NCBI GenBank assembly: GCA_022453515.1
Contig: JAJNNY010000044.1
Coordinates: 124,001-188,000, forward strand
Direction of reading: 5' to 3'
Source: Astrocystis sublimbata
Lineage: Eukaryota; Ascomycota; Sordariomycetes; Xylariales; Xylariaceae
DNA: 64,000 nt
How positions within the stretch are numbered: the first letter of the stretch is position 1; each line of letters begins with the position of its first letter. Positions 1 to 11,700 of this stretch are shown piece by piece. A model generated the notes under the pieces. The model made no database searches. It saw only the letters and a list, made by a program, of their open reading frames with translations, and was not told the DNA's origin. The position numbers were made by a program, and so were the translations under genes.

Positions 1-1356
1 CATTCAACGAATCAACCCTCAACTCAGTTTGGCTTGAAACTCAAAAACAAGCTGAGAGCCTGAAATCATCGTGGCTGCGTGGTGAGATCGAAGTGTTCGA
101 GGGGATCCGAACATCAACAATGAAGACGATGCGGAACGTGAGTTTTGGTTCTGACACAGATGATGAAACTCGGCAAGTTAGACCATCGGCACACAAGTTG
201 TCGCTTCTCGAGGCTCTGAATGGCGTTGTGATGCATCTACCGCATATCCTTCTAGTCCCAACGCTTATACTGCGCCACTCGCCGTGGAAGGTGGCGTACA
301 CAGCGTATACAGAGATGGACACCTATATGGACGAACTTCTCTATGAAACGAGTCAAGATATCGATCGTGGACTAGTAGAAACCTCCAGCAGTCATAATCT
401 TCTGGGTGCGATTCTCAGGCACAGTCGGAAAACCGAGGCTGAAGGTATTGACTTAGACGAGAAACTGGGGGCGAAGCTCAGTCTCAGCAATGAAGAAATA
501 AAGGGTAATCTGTTCATTTTCTTATTGGCAGGTAAGATACGATTGCCTACACTGCCTCGTCACTTTATGCGGCTGACAGACCATTTCAAGGCTATGACAC
601 CACGGCAAATACCATCATCTACTCATCCATAATTCTTGCGCTTTATCCTGATATTCAAGATAAGATTGTCGCAGAGATCGACAGCTATTACGAAACTCCG
701 CTGGAAAAAGACAGTCCTGCTAGCGAATCAGTATCCCAGCTGCTCGGAAATTTTCCGTATCTGCTGTCATTCATGGTATGTTACCTGACTGAATGAGCGA
801 GCTCAATTGATCATAGCAGAGGTACTGACTGTCGCAGTATGAAATGCTCAGGGTGTTTCCTGTCATAAGGCCAATTGCCCGGCGAACAACCACAGCCCAG
901 AAGCTCATTGTCGCAGATGGCGACGTAATTCTACCGGCCGGAACCGACGTCATTGTAAACAACACTGCACTGCACTTCTCAGAACTTGATTGGCCGTCCC
1001 CCGAGATCATTGACCCCCAACGATGGATGGTACCCGACCCTCACAGTTTTGATCCGTCAGTTCAGCCAAGCGAGTACGAGGAGTCCAAGATGCGCGAACG
1101 TTTCTCAATAATTCCTGCCAACCGCAAAGGCACATTCATGACCTTCGGCGAGGGACCGCGAGCGTGTCTGGGCCGTAATTTTGCCAAAGTCGAGTTTGTC
1201 GCTTTCTTTTGCAGTCTTCTTCGCGGATGCAGACTGAGACTGGGCGACGATGTCAATGCGGAACAGGTAGAAAAGGAGCTGAGACTCCTCAGTGGCGGTT
1301 CTCCGGTTACCTTGGTCCCACCAGATCTTGTAGATGTTAAGCTTGTTCCTGCCTGA
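1..1356 (+). CDS. Cytochrome P450 monooxygenase, 5' end cut by the window edge
   Basis: Heme-thiolate monooxygenase, probably an ER-anchored tailoring enzyme of the neighbouring polyketide pathway. The reading frame is open from base 3, so the N-terminus (perhaps 100 residues with the membrane anchor) lies outside the window; about 410 residues are visible. Exons are <3-531, 591-775 and 838-1356, with introns of 59 and 62 bp that have GT/AG ends and consistent phase. The motifs appear in the normal order: I-helix AGYDTTANT across the first splice junction, the ExxR motif EMLR at the start of the last exon, PQRW, and the heme loop FGEGPRACLG with the Cys ligand. It lies on the same strand as, and about 1 kb upstream of, the MFS gene. 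The substrate cannot be inferred. The family call is very secure; membership of the cluster is inferred from position. Confidence 0.93.
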
Positions 1357-2394
1357 AGTGTACCGCCGCGGCAATGACACAGGCACGCAGTGGGGAAAAT
1401 AAAAGAAGAATTTATAGTAACAACAATCCTATAACTGATCGACCGGCTTCGTCGGTTCTAAATAATCAGGTAATATTTATTTAAGATGCGAATTGTTCAT
1501 TGTGTGTATGACAAAGCATTGAGCCATTGGTCACTCTGGATATCGCGAGTTGGAGCACCAAATCATCAACAGTGAACTAGCACATCGATTATCCATTCCG
1601 AAAAAGTGAATTAAACTGAAGAAGTCATGTATTAATAGAGCATGATACCGTGGCATTTGATTCCTTCACGACATTGTTCAACTTCCTAGGTAATCTTTCC
1701 TGTCTCTCGTCACCACATGCACTATGACACTAGCGTCCACAACCGCATGAGACAGGGCACGCTTTCTTATGCAAGATCCTCTAGTCCGAAATAACTCGAA
1801 CCTAATCATCAACCCCATCTTGACAAGGCCACATCTGGTTGTCGCCAAGTACAGGTACCTGTCTGATGTCATAGAGAAGATGCCGATACCAATTTTGCAT
1901 CACTACCAGAACGAGTTTCAAACAACATCATATACTATTATGACCCGATACAGAATATGGAAACGAAAGTCACTCATGTGTTGTACCACGATGATACCAC
2001 ATTGACATCCGGGTGCTTTATACTTGTGTTCGCCGGGTTCGGAGTAGATGCCATGCGAGTTATGAACGGTGTCTTAGTTGTCCCGAACCCACCGAGATCT
2101 TCGGGCGGCTTATGTGGGTTGCCACTTTGCATGTAACCCGGTCCATGCCATACATACAGTCTGGTCACCTCTAATAACATCTCACATCCCTTTCGAGCTT
2201 TTAGTACAAGCCCCATATAGTAATGATGCTTTCCAGTCTAGGGCTTTAATTGTAATGAAGCCAGCACTCTCGCACCACTAATAAAGTGCTTTCAATCTCC
2301 AGCCAATATTCTAAAGGGATTCCAACATCAGAAGCAAAGAAGAAAGATATATCAAACGAAAGTGGCAATTTCCCGGAAAGCCTCATTGATCAGG
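1357..2394. other. Intergenic region between P450 and MFS gene
   Basis: I see no coding sequence or RNA gene here. The short open frames have no recognisable motif and no splice partners. It presumably contains the P450 terminator and the MFS promoter. Confidence 0.6.
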
Positions 2395-4271
2395 ATGCCG
2401 CCGGACATCGATCGCTCGAAAGATGAAGGCTCACCAGAACGGCCCGCAGTTGAGCAGACGGCTATTAACAACGAAGAGAAGAGCGACCTCCAATACCCAG
2501 GTACATTGAGCGCTGTGTTACTCACCGTTGGCCTGTGTCTCGTCACCTTCGCTACGGCGGTCGACAATACCATCCTCGGTAAGGCCCGTCCGTCTCATCG
2601 CGCCATTACAATGCCAAGACAAGACTTTGATACAGACATGCATCAAGTACTGACACCAGCGCCGTCGCACCAAATCACTAGCTACCGCCATTCCCAAGAT
2701 CACAGCAGACTTCCAGTCCCTCAACGACGTGGGCTGGTACGCAAGCTCCTACCTGCTCGCCAGCGCCGCCGTGCAGCCTACCTATGGGAAGATCTACACC
2801 TTGTTCCACGTGAAGTGGACGTATCTCATCGCGCTCGTCATCTTCGAGGTCGGCTCCGTCGTCGCGGCGACGGCTCGCAGCTCTACCATCCTCATCATCG
2901 GGCGCGCAATTGCTGGGTTGGGCGGGGGCGGCCTCACTTCTGGCGGGTCGACCATCTTGGTGCTCGCAGTACCTATTGAGAAGAGGGCGATCTTCATTGC
3001 TTCGTTCGCGGGCACTTTCGGAAGTAAGAGAATTAGAAGCTCTTGGGAAATTCCTACTTTCCCACCTACTCATTTGCTCCTGCAAGGACGTTTGACTAAC
3101 GACATGTCAAGTTGCCTCTGTTGTCGGACCACTTCTGGGTGGCGTGCTCACAGATCGACTGAGCTGGCGATGGTGCTTTTGGATCAACTTGCCCATAGGG
3201 GGCGCGGCCTTTCTCGCCGTGCTGATCTTGTTTCGCTTACCTGCGCGATCTCGCTCGCCCATGGATTTGAGGACCAAGCTATTGAAGCTTGACTTTATTG
3301 GAAACCTGTTCTTGATCTTGGCCGTTGTCAGTCTATTGCTGGCCTTGCAATGGGGAGGCATTATCCTACCTTGGAGTAATTCAAGGGTATGGGGCACAAT
3401 CCTGGGCTTTGGACTCCTTTTCATCGTCTTTGTGGGGATTCAAATATACCGACGTGACGAGTAAGTCCGCCCTGCGTAAATGATGTCGCTGGCTTGGCCG
3501 CGGTGTTTGATCATTGACCGCTGAACTAACTGTTGTTATCCAAGTGCGACGATTCCGCCTCGTATAGTGTCCATCCGCACGGTGCTATCAAGCACTCTAT
3601 TCCAGGCGTTCCTATCAATGGGCCTCTACGGCCACTTCTACTACCTACCGTTCTACTTCCAAGTCGTACAGGGCACCAGCGCCATGGACTCAGGACTTCG
3701 AACCATTCCGTACGTGGCGTCTCTGTCAGTCCTGGCCGTGATCGTAGGGATAGGGGTGCGGCTGCTCGGGTTCTACGCCCCGTTCGCATGGGCCGGTACC
3801 GCCCTGTTCACCATCGGCGCAGGTCTGATGTCTACTCTGGAGGTTCACACGAGCCAACCACGATGGATCGGGTACCAGATCCTCGCTGGAGGCGGCGCCG
3901 GTACCGCCTTTCAAATGCCCTTGCTGGCTGTGCAGTCTGCTCTCAATGAGAAAGACGTGCCGATTGGAAATGCCTTGATCGGCTTCTTCATGACGCTCGG
4001 ATCTAGCATTGGCGTCGCCATCGCCCAGAACATATTCGCCGGCGGACTGCGGCAGTCGCTTAGAAAGATCGATGGTCTTGACGCGGATCTCATCATCGCT
4101 ACTGGTGCGGCGGGCGTTCGCGATGTAACCCCGCCAGCGCTGCTGCCTATGGTTATTGAAGCCTATGATACTGTGATCAGACATACCTTCATTCTCCCTA
4201 TTGTTGCAGGCGGACTGGCTTTCGTGTGTAGTCTCTTTTTCGAATGGAGATCACTGAAAGTCAAAAAGTAG
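2395..4271 (+). CDS. MFS efflux transporter, DHA2-like (14-TM type)
   Basis: Proton-driven drug/metabolite antiporter of the plasma membrane, and the likely export pump or self-protection gene of the polyketide cluster. Exons are 2395-2578, 2682-3023, 3112-3460 and 3545-4271, giving 533 residues. The first ATG in frame with the hydrophobic core is at 2395; the frame continues a little upstream without another ATG. Visible signatures are the first membrane segment ending in ATAVDNTIL, then ATAIPKI right after the splice, the repeated glycine segment GLGGGGLTSGG, and the loop SWRWCFWINLPIG that is typical of 14-TM DHA2 pumps. A series of hydrophobic helices follows to the basic C-terminus. All four exons join in frame. 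It is convergent with the SDR gene 232 bp away. Confidence 0.93.
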
Positions 4272-4503
4272 ATGCTATAAAAGCGAGAAATGGGACGGAA
4301 AAGTCGAGATGCACATCGGGCCCAGTCGTCGAAACATTTTTTGAGGGGGCAAAGCTTACCGGTGAGATCGGTGCGTGCATAGCAGAATTCATAGTAGACA
4401 TGGCAAAGGTCCTCAGGCAATGTGGTTAGTCTCAATCTAGAATTGAACAGGTTTTCCATCAATAGAGATCTCTGATTTTCTATATAACCTTGCCACTGTA
4501 CAA

Positions 4504-5590
4504 TCATCGAGTAAAAGCAGTAGCAGCCTGCTGCATCCTCGTGAGTCTGTGAACATCACGCCCGAACCAGAAAGGCTTCAAGTCAGCAAGCGGCTCCTCG
4601 ACCTCCACGTACGAATCCCCAAGCGTCACAATGACCCTCCCATTCCATCGTTCTCCATCCGTCCAGACCTCGGCCTCGGTCTCTTGACCATAGGCCTCCA
4701 CACGTCGCGTCTGGCGCGCCGTCGCCGAGTAGACAAGCGCGCGCGCGACGAATTCGGCCGTGCTGACTGGGAGTCCGAGTGCGATGATGGGCGCTGCGAG
4801 GTCGTCGGGCAGGAGATTGGTCTTCGTTGCTGCGGGGGCCACGCCGTTGATGGTTATCCCGTCGCGGGGGACCACGGATCGCAGCGCACGGATCAGTCCG
4901 ACCAACTAGATGCAAGATGGTGTTTTAGTAGGAATACAGACACTGACGAGGAGTATCAAGCCCATATCGATAAAAACAGACAGGATCGGTCTAAGAAAAA
5001 GCCGGTATTAAACTCACACCCAGCTTGGACCCAGCGAATACCGGCAACGACTGCTCCGGCGCATATGCCGTCGCGCTCGTCGTGATGACGATGCTGCCCT
5101 GGACCTTATTCCTGCGCATCGACGACCACGCGAGCTTGACGAGGTTGACGACGGCAGTGAAGTTGACGCCGAGCTCGCCGTACACAGGCTCCTTCAGCTT
5201 CCCGTCGGCGTCGAGGGTGTCGGCGAAGTAGTCGGTGTTCTCGACGGTGCCGGCATTGGCGAAGGCGAAGTCGAGGCTGGGTATGCTGTCAACGACATCG
5301 CGGAGCCGCGCCCAGTCCGTCACGTCGCATTGGTGGAAATGGAAGTTTGAAGAGTCGGTTACTGCGTATGGCGCGTCGGTGGGGGGGCCGAGGTCGAGAA
5401 TGTGCACTTCGGCCCCCTTGTTGAGCAGAAGTGTGGCTGTGGCGAGCCCGATGCCAGCCGCTCCGCCTTGAGATTATCATTTACTTGAGTGTACCACATG
5501 TCTCTCGAAGTTGCTCGACTCACCTGTAATTAGTGCAGTCTTTCCATCGAGACGAGGAATAGCCGCTTCATCAATCTGTAAAGAGGCCAT
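4504..5590 (-). CDS. Short-chain dehydrogenase/reductase with Phe in place of catalytic Tyr
   Basis: Classical-type SDR of 305 residues, probably NAD(P)-dependent. Exons on the minus strand are 5590-5524, 5466-5018 and 4905-4504; the ATG at 5590 opens MASLQIDEAA. The cofactor loop TGGAAGIG (residues 22-29) is assembled across intron 1, and the structural motif ANAG is present. The active site is odd. The conserved Ser (ITTSAT, Ser153) and Lys (FAGSK, Lys170) are at normal spacing, but the residue that should be the catalytic Tyr, four before the Lys, is Phe166 (codon TTC). A Tyr lies at 157 but not in register. The enzyme may therefore be inactive, use another residue, or do non-redox chemistry. 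It lies between the MFS gene and P450 2 on the same strand as the P450, so a tailoring role is inferred. Confidence 0.9.
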
Positions 5591-5836
5591 TGCTGACTGA
5601 GCCAAGTCTATATGTGTGTCACATAGAACCCTTTCTTAATCAAAGGCTTCGAGGACAGATAGCAAAGAAAAAAAATACTAATCAGGACAGCAAATGCAAG
5701 GAAAGCAAGCCGACGATTGGAGAAATGTCATGATGTATATTACTCGGGCTATTCCCATTTTAGTTATAACCGGCGGTACGCCCAACTCTCGACACATCTT
5801 ACGTCTCGATTCCGCTCTTTCGCAACTCTCGTATTT

Positions 5837-7843
5837 TCAGCGCTTCACGGGCCGGATCTTTACCGCGAGCTTCGGTTTTTGCCAAAGTGTCTGCATTTTC
5901 GAGTCTCGATGCCAGTCGACGGACTGATCGAACAGCTCAATATCGTATTGCCATACTAGCTTCGCGATAATCAGGCGCAATTCCAAGAGGCCAAGACTAG
6001 TCCCAAGCACATTGACATTAGCACGCCGAAATAGAAAGCAACTGATGATTTGATGCTTGAAGCGAGGAATCACGACTCACCTCTTTCCCATGCATGATCG
6101 CGTCCCCATCGAGAAAGGCTGTGAAGCGTCAAGCGTATCTTGCCTGTTCCCGTCAAGCCATCTCTCCGGGATGTACTCAGTCGGATTGTGGAAGTTTTGA
6201 GCGTCCAAGCAGGCTGCCAGTGGGTTGATAGATGTGATTACCTGTCGCCAGTCAGCTTGGATTCCGCATGTGAATATGCAACTTACCCCAGCAGGCAGAA
6301 AGTGCCCATCTACCGTATCGCCACCTTCAGGCACCACACGAGGCAGCGCAAATGGCAGGGGCGGGTAAATCCGCATGCTCTCGAGGATCGCTGCTTTGAG
6401 ATACGGCAATCGCAGTGTAGATCTTCCGTCTATGTCTTCGTAGCTACCAAAAGCCTCTCGGATCTCGCGCTGGAGGCTTTTCGCAATCTGCGGGTTCCGA
6501 AGCATGTAGTAAGTGATGGTGGCCAGCGCCGTAGCGGTAGTCTCACTGCCGGCAATCACAAAGTCTGATGCGTGCGCTGCCAATTGCAAGGCTGAGACAC
6601 TCTTCTCATCGCCATCCGCTAGGAGTCGCGTGAGGAAGTCCTTGCGTGGTGATGCTCGGCCTATCCGCCTGTTCTGAGTTAATGCTGCATCTTCAAGGTA
6701 CGAACGTGTTGGAATAAAACCAGCTTAGAGATTTGGCTCGAATGATCAAAAATCACATAACGCACCGATTCACTAATTCTATCGCCATATCTTCGTTGGA
6801 CAACGTATCTTTAGTGAGCTTTTTGATCTGCGGGTGCAGGAGGATCGTGAGTATCTTGCCAACGGCCGGGAACCGCTTGAACACATCCACGAGGGCGCCC
6901 TGCTTCAGAGCTCCCAATATGATGGCGATCCAAGGGTGAGGTTCGGCTATAAAGCATACATCAGTAAATCTCCTCCGAGTTATGAATTGCCCATCCAAGA
7001 CAGCGATTGATTGACATACCACTTTCAATTGCCCCAAAGGTCTCCCCAAAAGCCAAATCACCAATGATGTCAAAAGTCAACATTTCAAAGCCCTTGCTTA
7101 TATCATACCCATCGCCACGCGTCGGCAACAGGTCGATGAACTTGTCAATGCTTTGCGCTATCAGCGCCTCTTGCTCGCTCAATGCGCGATCTGAAAACGC
7201 CGAGGACAGATACTTGCGCATTCCGGCGTGCGCATCCACGTCGCGCTCGCTGACGATGGAGTGCACCCCGCGGCTTGCGAAGCTTCCGCCATCGTAGAAA
7301 TCACTCTTGATGAACGGCTTATGGCCGTGCCGGATGCCATAGATGTCCTTCCATGATGTCGCTGAGTTGAATGAGAGCTCGTTGGGCGCAATGCGCACGA
7401 CGGGTCCTGTGAAATAGCTGAGCGGCCTTGCCTAGGGTGATCCTGGAGCAAGATATTTGGCGCATGGGGATGAGTACACACCGTATTTCAAGTGGAGATC
7501 GAGGATATTGAAGGGTTGACGACCGCCCAAGAACCAATAGCTATAGGGGATCTGTTGTAGCTCACTGTTACTAAAACCCAGAACCTATTTTAATAGCACT
7601 CATGTTTCTCTTACGTTGCTGATGGCAGCCAGCCTCGGACCTGGAAAGCGTGCAATGGGATGGAAGACCAGATTATACAATACATTGTATGCTACTCGCA
7701 GGCATATCTGTTAAAGGCTGATTAGCTCAGCGTTTGGCAATGGTAGCGATGACAAAGCATTCGTGAGCAATCCTTACCGCGCATGCGACCAGGACGGCCA
7801 GGTAAGTGTGTAGGCCGCTCTTAGAGAAGTCGAGGAACCCCAT
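5837..7843 (-). CDS. Cytochrome P450 monooxygenase (complete, eight exons)
   Basis: Heme monooxygenase of 499 residues, divergently transcribed from the PKS and so probably co-regulated with it. Exons on the minus strand are 7843-7778, 7707-7615, 7551-7482, 7406-7020, 6946-6766, 6668-6287, 6241-6081 and 5996-5837; all phases agree. The order of motifs is a short hydrophobic N-terminal anchor (HTYLAVLVACAICLRV), a proline hinge (FPGPRLAAISN), YGPVVRIAPNEL, I-helix AGSETTAT, ExxR as ESMR, PERW, and the heme loop FSMGTRSCMG continuing into KSLGLLELRL over the last splice. The last donor (AAGAG followed by gtgagt) is fixed by this heme-loop continuation. It resembles the CYP families that oxidise polyketides and terpenoids in fungal clusters; the substrate is unknown. 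Confidence 0.93.
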
Positions 7844-8763
7844 CGTTTGCTGGCGCACTGGCGATCTAGCAAGCTTTGGTTACTCTCCTGCAAAAGCGCT
7901 CAGTCGGTAGATTGTGCACTGAGAGTTGGTTACATCAGTCGTCAAAAGGATGGCGTTGGTTACATCAGACGTCAAGAGGATGGTCAGTTTATTGCATCTC
8001 TACTATCTCTACGAAAGTCTTTCTAGTCTGTTGGTCTTCAGCAAAGCTGAAAATTGCCATGATGTGTCAGGCTGCGAATAGAAAATAGAGATTTCTTCTC
8101 CTGGAAAGGTACTTCAAGTCCATAGTTAGTGCGAATCAATCCTTCTCTTTCGCAGTTGTTGCCGTGCTGTATTGGATGTAGACAACGTGTGGCGTTCGGG
8201 GATAACCACATTCGGCTGGGCCATCTGCAGCTGCAGGGGGCTGCGGAAAAGGGGCGGCAGGTTCTTGGCACTGCATCGGCCCCCGAAATGCACCACTTAG
8301 TCGCTCGTCTATGGTTAGTGGCTTGACACTCATGTAATGCCCGGGCCCATATCAAGCGATCGGGAGTTACTGAGAACTGTAGAGTCCTTGATGTTCGGTG
8401 CCTCATCTCTTCACACCTGGTATTGCCGCCGAATCTCGAAAACACCCCGGCCCAACTCCAGCCGTAGGCCGGGACAGGCCGTATGGCGGGGTCCGGTGTC
8501 GAGAGGGCGAATGTGTTGAATCCGTCTTCCCATTACGATTTCGAGTAAAAGTAGAGGTAGTGTAGTTGTAGTCGTCCGTAGCTGCTAGGAAGTCATAACC
8601 AACTCGTCGGCGGTCACAAAACCGAGCATAGTCAGATAATACAATACTCAATTCATGCCGTGAGGGAGAAGACATCGTGGCGAAGACTCATTAAGCGATC
8701 ATACCCCGTAACTCAGCGTGTTCCTTCTTTTGACATAGTCATTTCATCATTATCACACTCAGG
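7844..8763. promoter_or_regulatory. Divergent promoter region of P450 and HR-PKS
   Basis: This 920-bp gap separates the start codons of the minus-strand P450 and the plus-strand PKS, so it should hold both promoters. It contains a 30-bp tandem duplication (7925-7984) and a GC-rich inverted repeat, CCCGGCC at 8446-8452 facing GGCCGGG at 8467-8473, of the kind zinc-cluster factors can bind. No coding sequence is seen. Regulatory function is inferred from position. Confidence 0.6.
7925..7984. repeat. Two tandem 30-bp imperfect repeats in the divergent promoter
   Basis: Copy 1 is 7925-7954 and copy 2 is 7955-7984, head to tail with no spacer. They share the core GTTGGTTACATCAG and end in AGGATGG, and differ at only three positions. 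Both copies contain a CGTCAA core (TCGTCAA in copy 1, ACGTCAA in copy 2), which resembles half of a bZIP-type site. They could be a duplicated activator site for the cluster. Confidence 0.8.
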
Positions 8764-11700
8764 ATGCCGGATGAACCCCCAAAGACCGAGCCTCTGGCCA
8801 TCGTCGGCATGGCATGCCGGTTCGCCGGAGGCCTGACGAGTCCCGAAAAGCTATGGGACTTTGTCGCCGAAGGGCGCAGTGCGTGGTCTGAGATACCAGA
8901 ATCTAGATTCAACTTGTCCAGCTTCTATCATCCGCAGCCAGACAAGGCCTCGACGGTTTGTCCTCACCATACTTTGTTCATACTAGTAGACCCTGCGTGT
9001 TGCCGGTTCTAGTCAAACTAACAGTATCGCCGTGTAGTCTTTCATCAAGGGTGGTTATTTTCTCGAAGAAGATGTCGGGTTATTTGATCCCGCTTTCTTT
9101 AATTTCTCGACCGAGGCTGCGGCGGTATGTGAACTCCGAATCCGCTGTGCGCATCTCGCGCAAGCTGACGAACAGCAATAGGCCACGGATCCGCAGATAA
9201 GGATATTGCTAGAGTTAACTTTTGAGTCGATGGAAAGCGGTAAGTCCACATCACCCTGCGATGTTTCTCTGTTCAATGTTGAGCTCACAGATAAACCGCA
9301 GCGGGTATACCAATGGAGAAGCTAGCTGGGTCAAAAACCGCCGTGTTCGCAGGCTCCTTTACCAAAGATTACCACGATCGCCTTCTATCAGACCCGCTGC
9401 AAGCCTCGGGCGCATTTGTGACTGGAAACTATGCTGCGATGGCTGCCAATCGCATCTCCCACTTCTACAATCTAAAGGGTCCCAGCACGGCTATTGACAC
9501 CGGCTGCTCAACGTCCCTCGTGGGTCTCCATCTCGCATGCCAGAGTTTAAGGTCGCGCGAGTCGGACTGTGCCATCGTCGGAGGCGCTTGTATCAACCTG
9601 AACCCTGACTTTTTCGCGCATCTGTCATCACTGGGGTATTTCACGCCATTTCCATCAACTAAATGTCCACACTTCCCTGGCAAGGCAATGACTAATCATG
9701 CTTCTTGTGAAATAGATCTTGCGGTCCCGACGGCAAATGTTATGCATTTGATCATCGTGTCCAGGGTTACGGTCGCGGCGAAGGTATCGCTGTTCTAGTT
9801 GTGAAACGGCTTGAGGATGCTCTCAGAGAGGGCGATCCCATTCGTGCAGTAATACGAGAAACCGCCGTGAACCAGGATGGCAGGACAGCCACTATCACAT
9901 CACCCGACTTTGATGCACAACAAACTCTGATCCGCGCGTGCTATGAGAGCGCCGGCCTGGACCCTCGTGAAACGAGTTTTGTTGAGGCCCATGGAACAGG
10001 TCAGTAGAATTTCTTTGAACGATAGTTCCTTGTCGTGTAGCCGCTCACAGAAGGTGGAATAGGAACTAAGATTGGTGACAAGATTGAGGCGACAGCAATA
10101 GGAACAGCTATCAGCCAGGGCCGCCCAGAGGACCAGCCGGTATATATAGCATCTGTGAAAACCAATGTCGGCCACACCGAAGCAGTATCAGGTCTGGCCG
10201 CCATCATCAAGACGGCCAAGTCGCTAGAGATAGGAAAAATTGCGCCGAGTATAAATTTCGAGAAGCCTAACCCGGAGATTGAGTTCGCGAAGCTAAAACT
10301 GAAAGTAAGTCTCCTCTTGGTGCAGCAAGTATTTATCCAATGGTCATTCAGTACTAGTGTTAGCGCATGCTCACAGAACAACTGTTAGGTACCTCGAGAA
10401 CTTGTCAATTGGCCCTCATCTGCGGTAGCACGGAGAGCCTCTGTCAACAATTTTGGATATGGTGGGACCAATACTCACGTCATTCTCGAGGAGGCCCAAA
10501 ATTACCGCAAGACGGGAGTCAACCATGTTAACGGAATGAACGGAACAAACGGTGTGAACGGCGTAAAGGGTGTCAACGGGGTCAACGGGGTCAACGGAAC
10601 ATACCACGAGCCAGAGCGGAAACTCTTCGTCTTGAGCGGACACGACGAAAAGACCACAGCCGCAATGGCCACCAACCTGCAAACCTACCTCCAACAGACC
10701 CCAGAATGCTCCTGGAAAGATCTCGCCTACACCCTCTCCCAGCGCAGATCCCGCTTTGGCTGGAGCATAGCCGTAAGCGCCGACTCACCAGCACAACTCG
10801 AAGATGCTCTATCAGACAGCATCACCCACCGCGCAGTCCAAGGGCAAAGCCAATCCCCGCGACTAGGCTTCGTCTTCAACGGGCAGGGTGCGCAATGGCA
10901 TGCTATGGGTCGGGAACTGCTTTCGACATACCCCGTGTTTTCCCGCGCCATTGAGGCTTGCGACGTGACGTTGAAGTCGCTCGGTGCAGAGTGGTCTCTC
11001 CTTGAAGAGCTGACCCGCGATGCGAAATCGTCCAAGGTCAACGAGGTCCGCTATAGCATGCCGCTTTCATGCGCCGTGCAGCTTGCTCTTGTCCTCTTGC
11101 TGGAGAGTTGGGGTATTAGACCTACAGCTGTGACAGGACACTCGACTGGCGAGGTCGCCGCTGCTTTTGCCGCTGGGGCTTTGTCGCTGGAAGAGGCTAT
11201 CACTGTCACTTACCTCCGAGGCGCAGTCAACGCCGATGCGGTTGAACGCCAGAGCGCATCGGGCTCCGGTGCCATGATGGCCGTGGGACTGGGCGAAAGC
11301 GAGGTTGAAGATTATATCAAACAGATCAAAGACGGGAAAGTCACTATTGCCTGCTTCAATAGTCCTGCCAGTGTCACACTATCCGGCGATACGGAAGCCA
11401 TAGATCGCTTGGAGGAACAGCTCAAATCTGAAGGAGTCTTCGCCCGGAAACTGAAAGTCCAAGCTGCTTTCCATTCCCATCACATGCTGCCGCTTCAAGA
11501 AAAGTACCTATCTGCCATGAAAAAGCATATTCCAGGCACCAAGAGGTCACTCAAAAATGTTGCATTTTATTCTCCGGTCACTGGGGATAGAATCAACGAT
11601 GCTAATGCCTTGGGCCCTGAGCACTGGGTCGCCAACATGTTGGAGCCAGTTCGCTTTGTGAGCTCATTTCAGAATATGGTCCTCAGCGAAGGCAAGGACG

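Noticed and set aside
10055..10056. Alternative acceptor for PKS intron 5 giving EGGIGTK after HGT
   Set aside because: The acceptor at 10061-10062 yields [13 protein letters not shown], the conserved KS motif, so the earlier one is unlikely.
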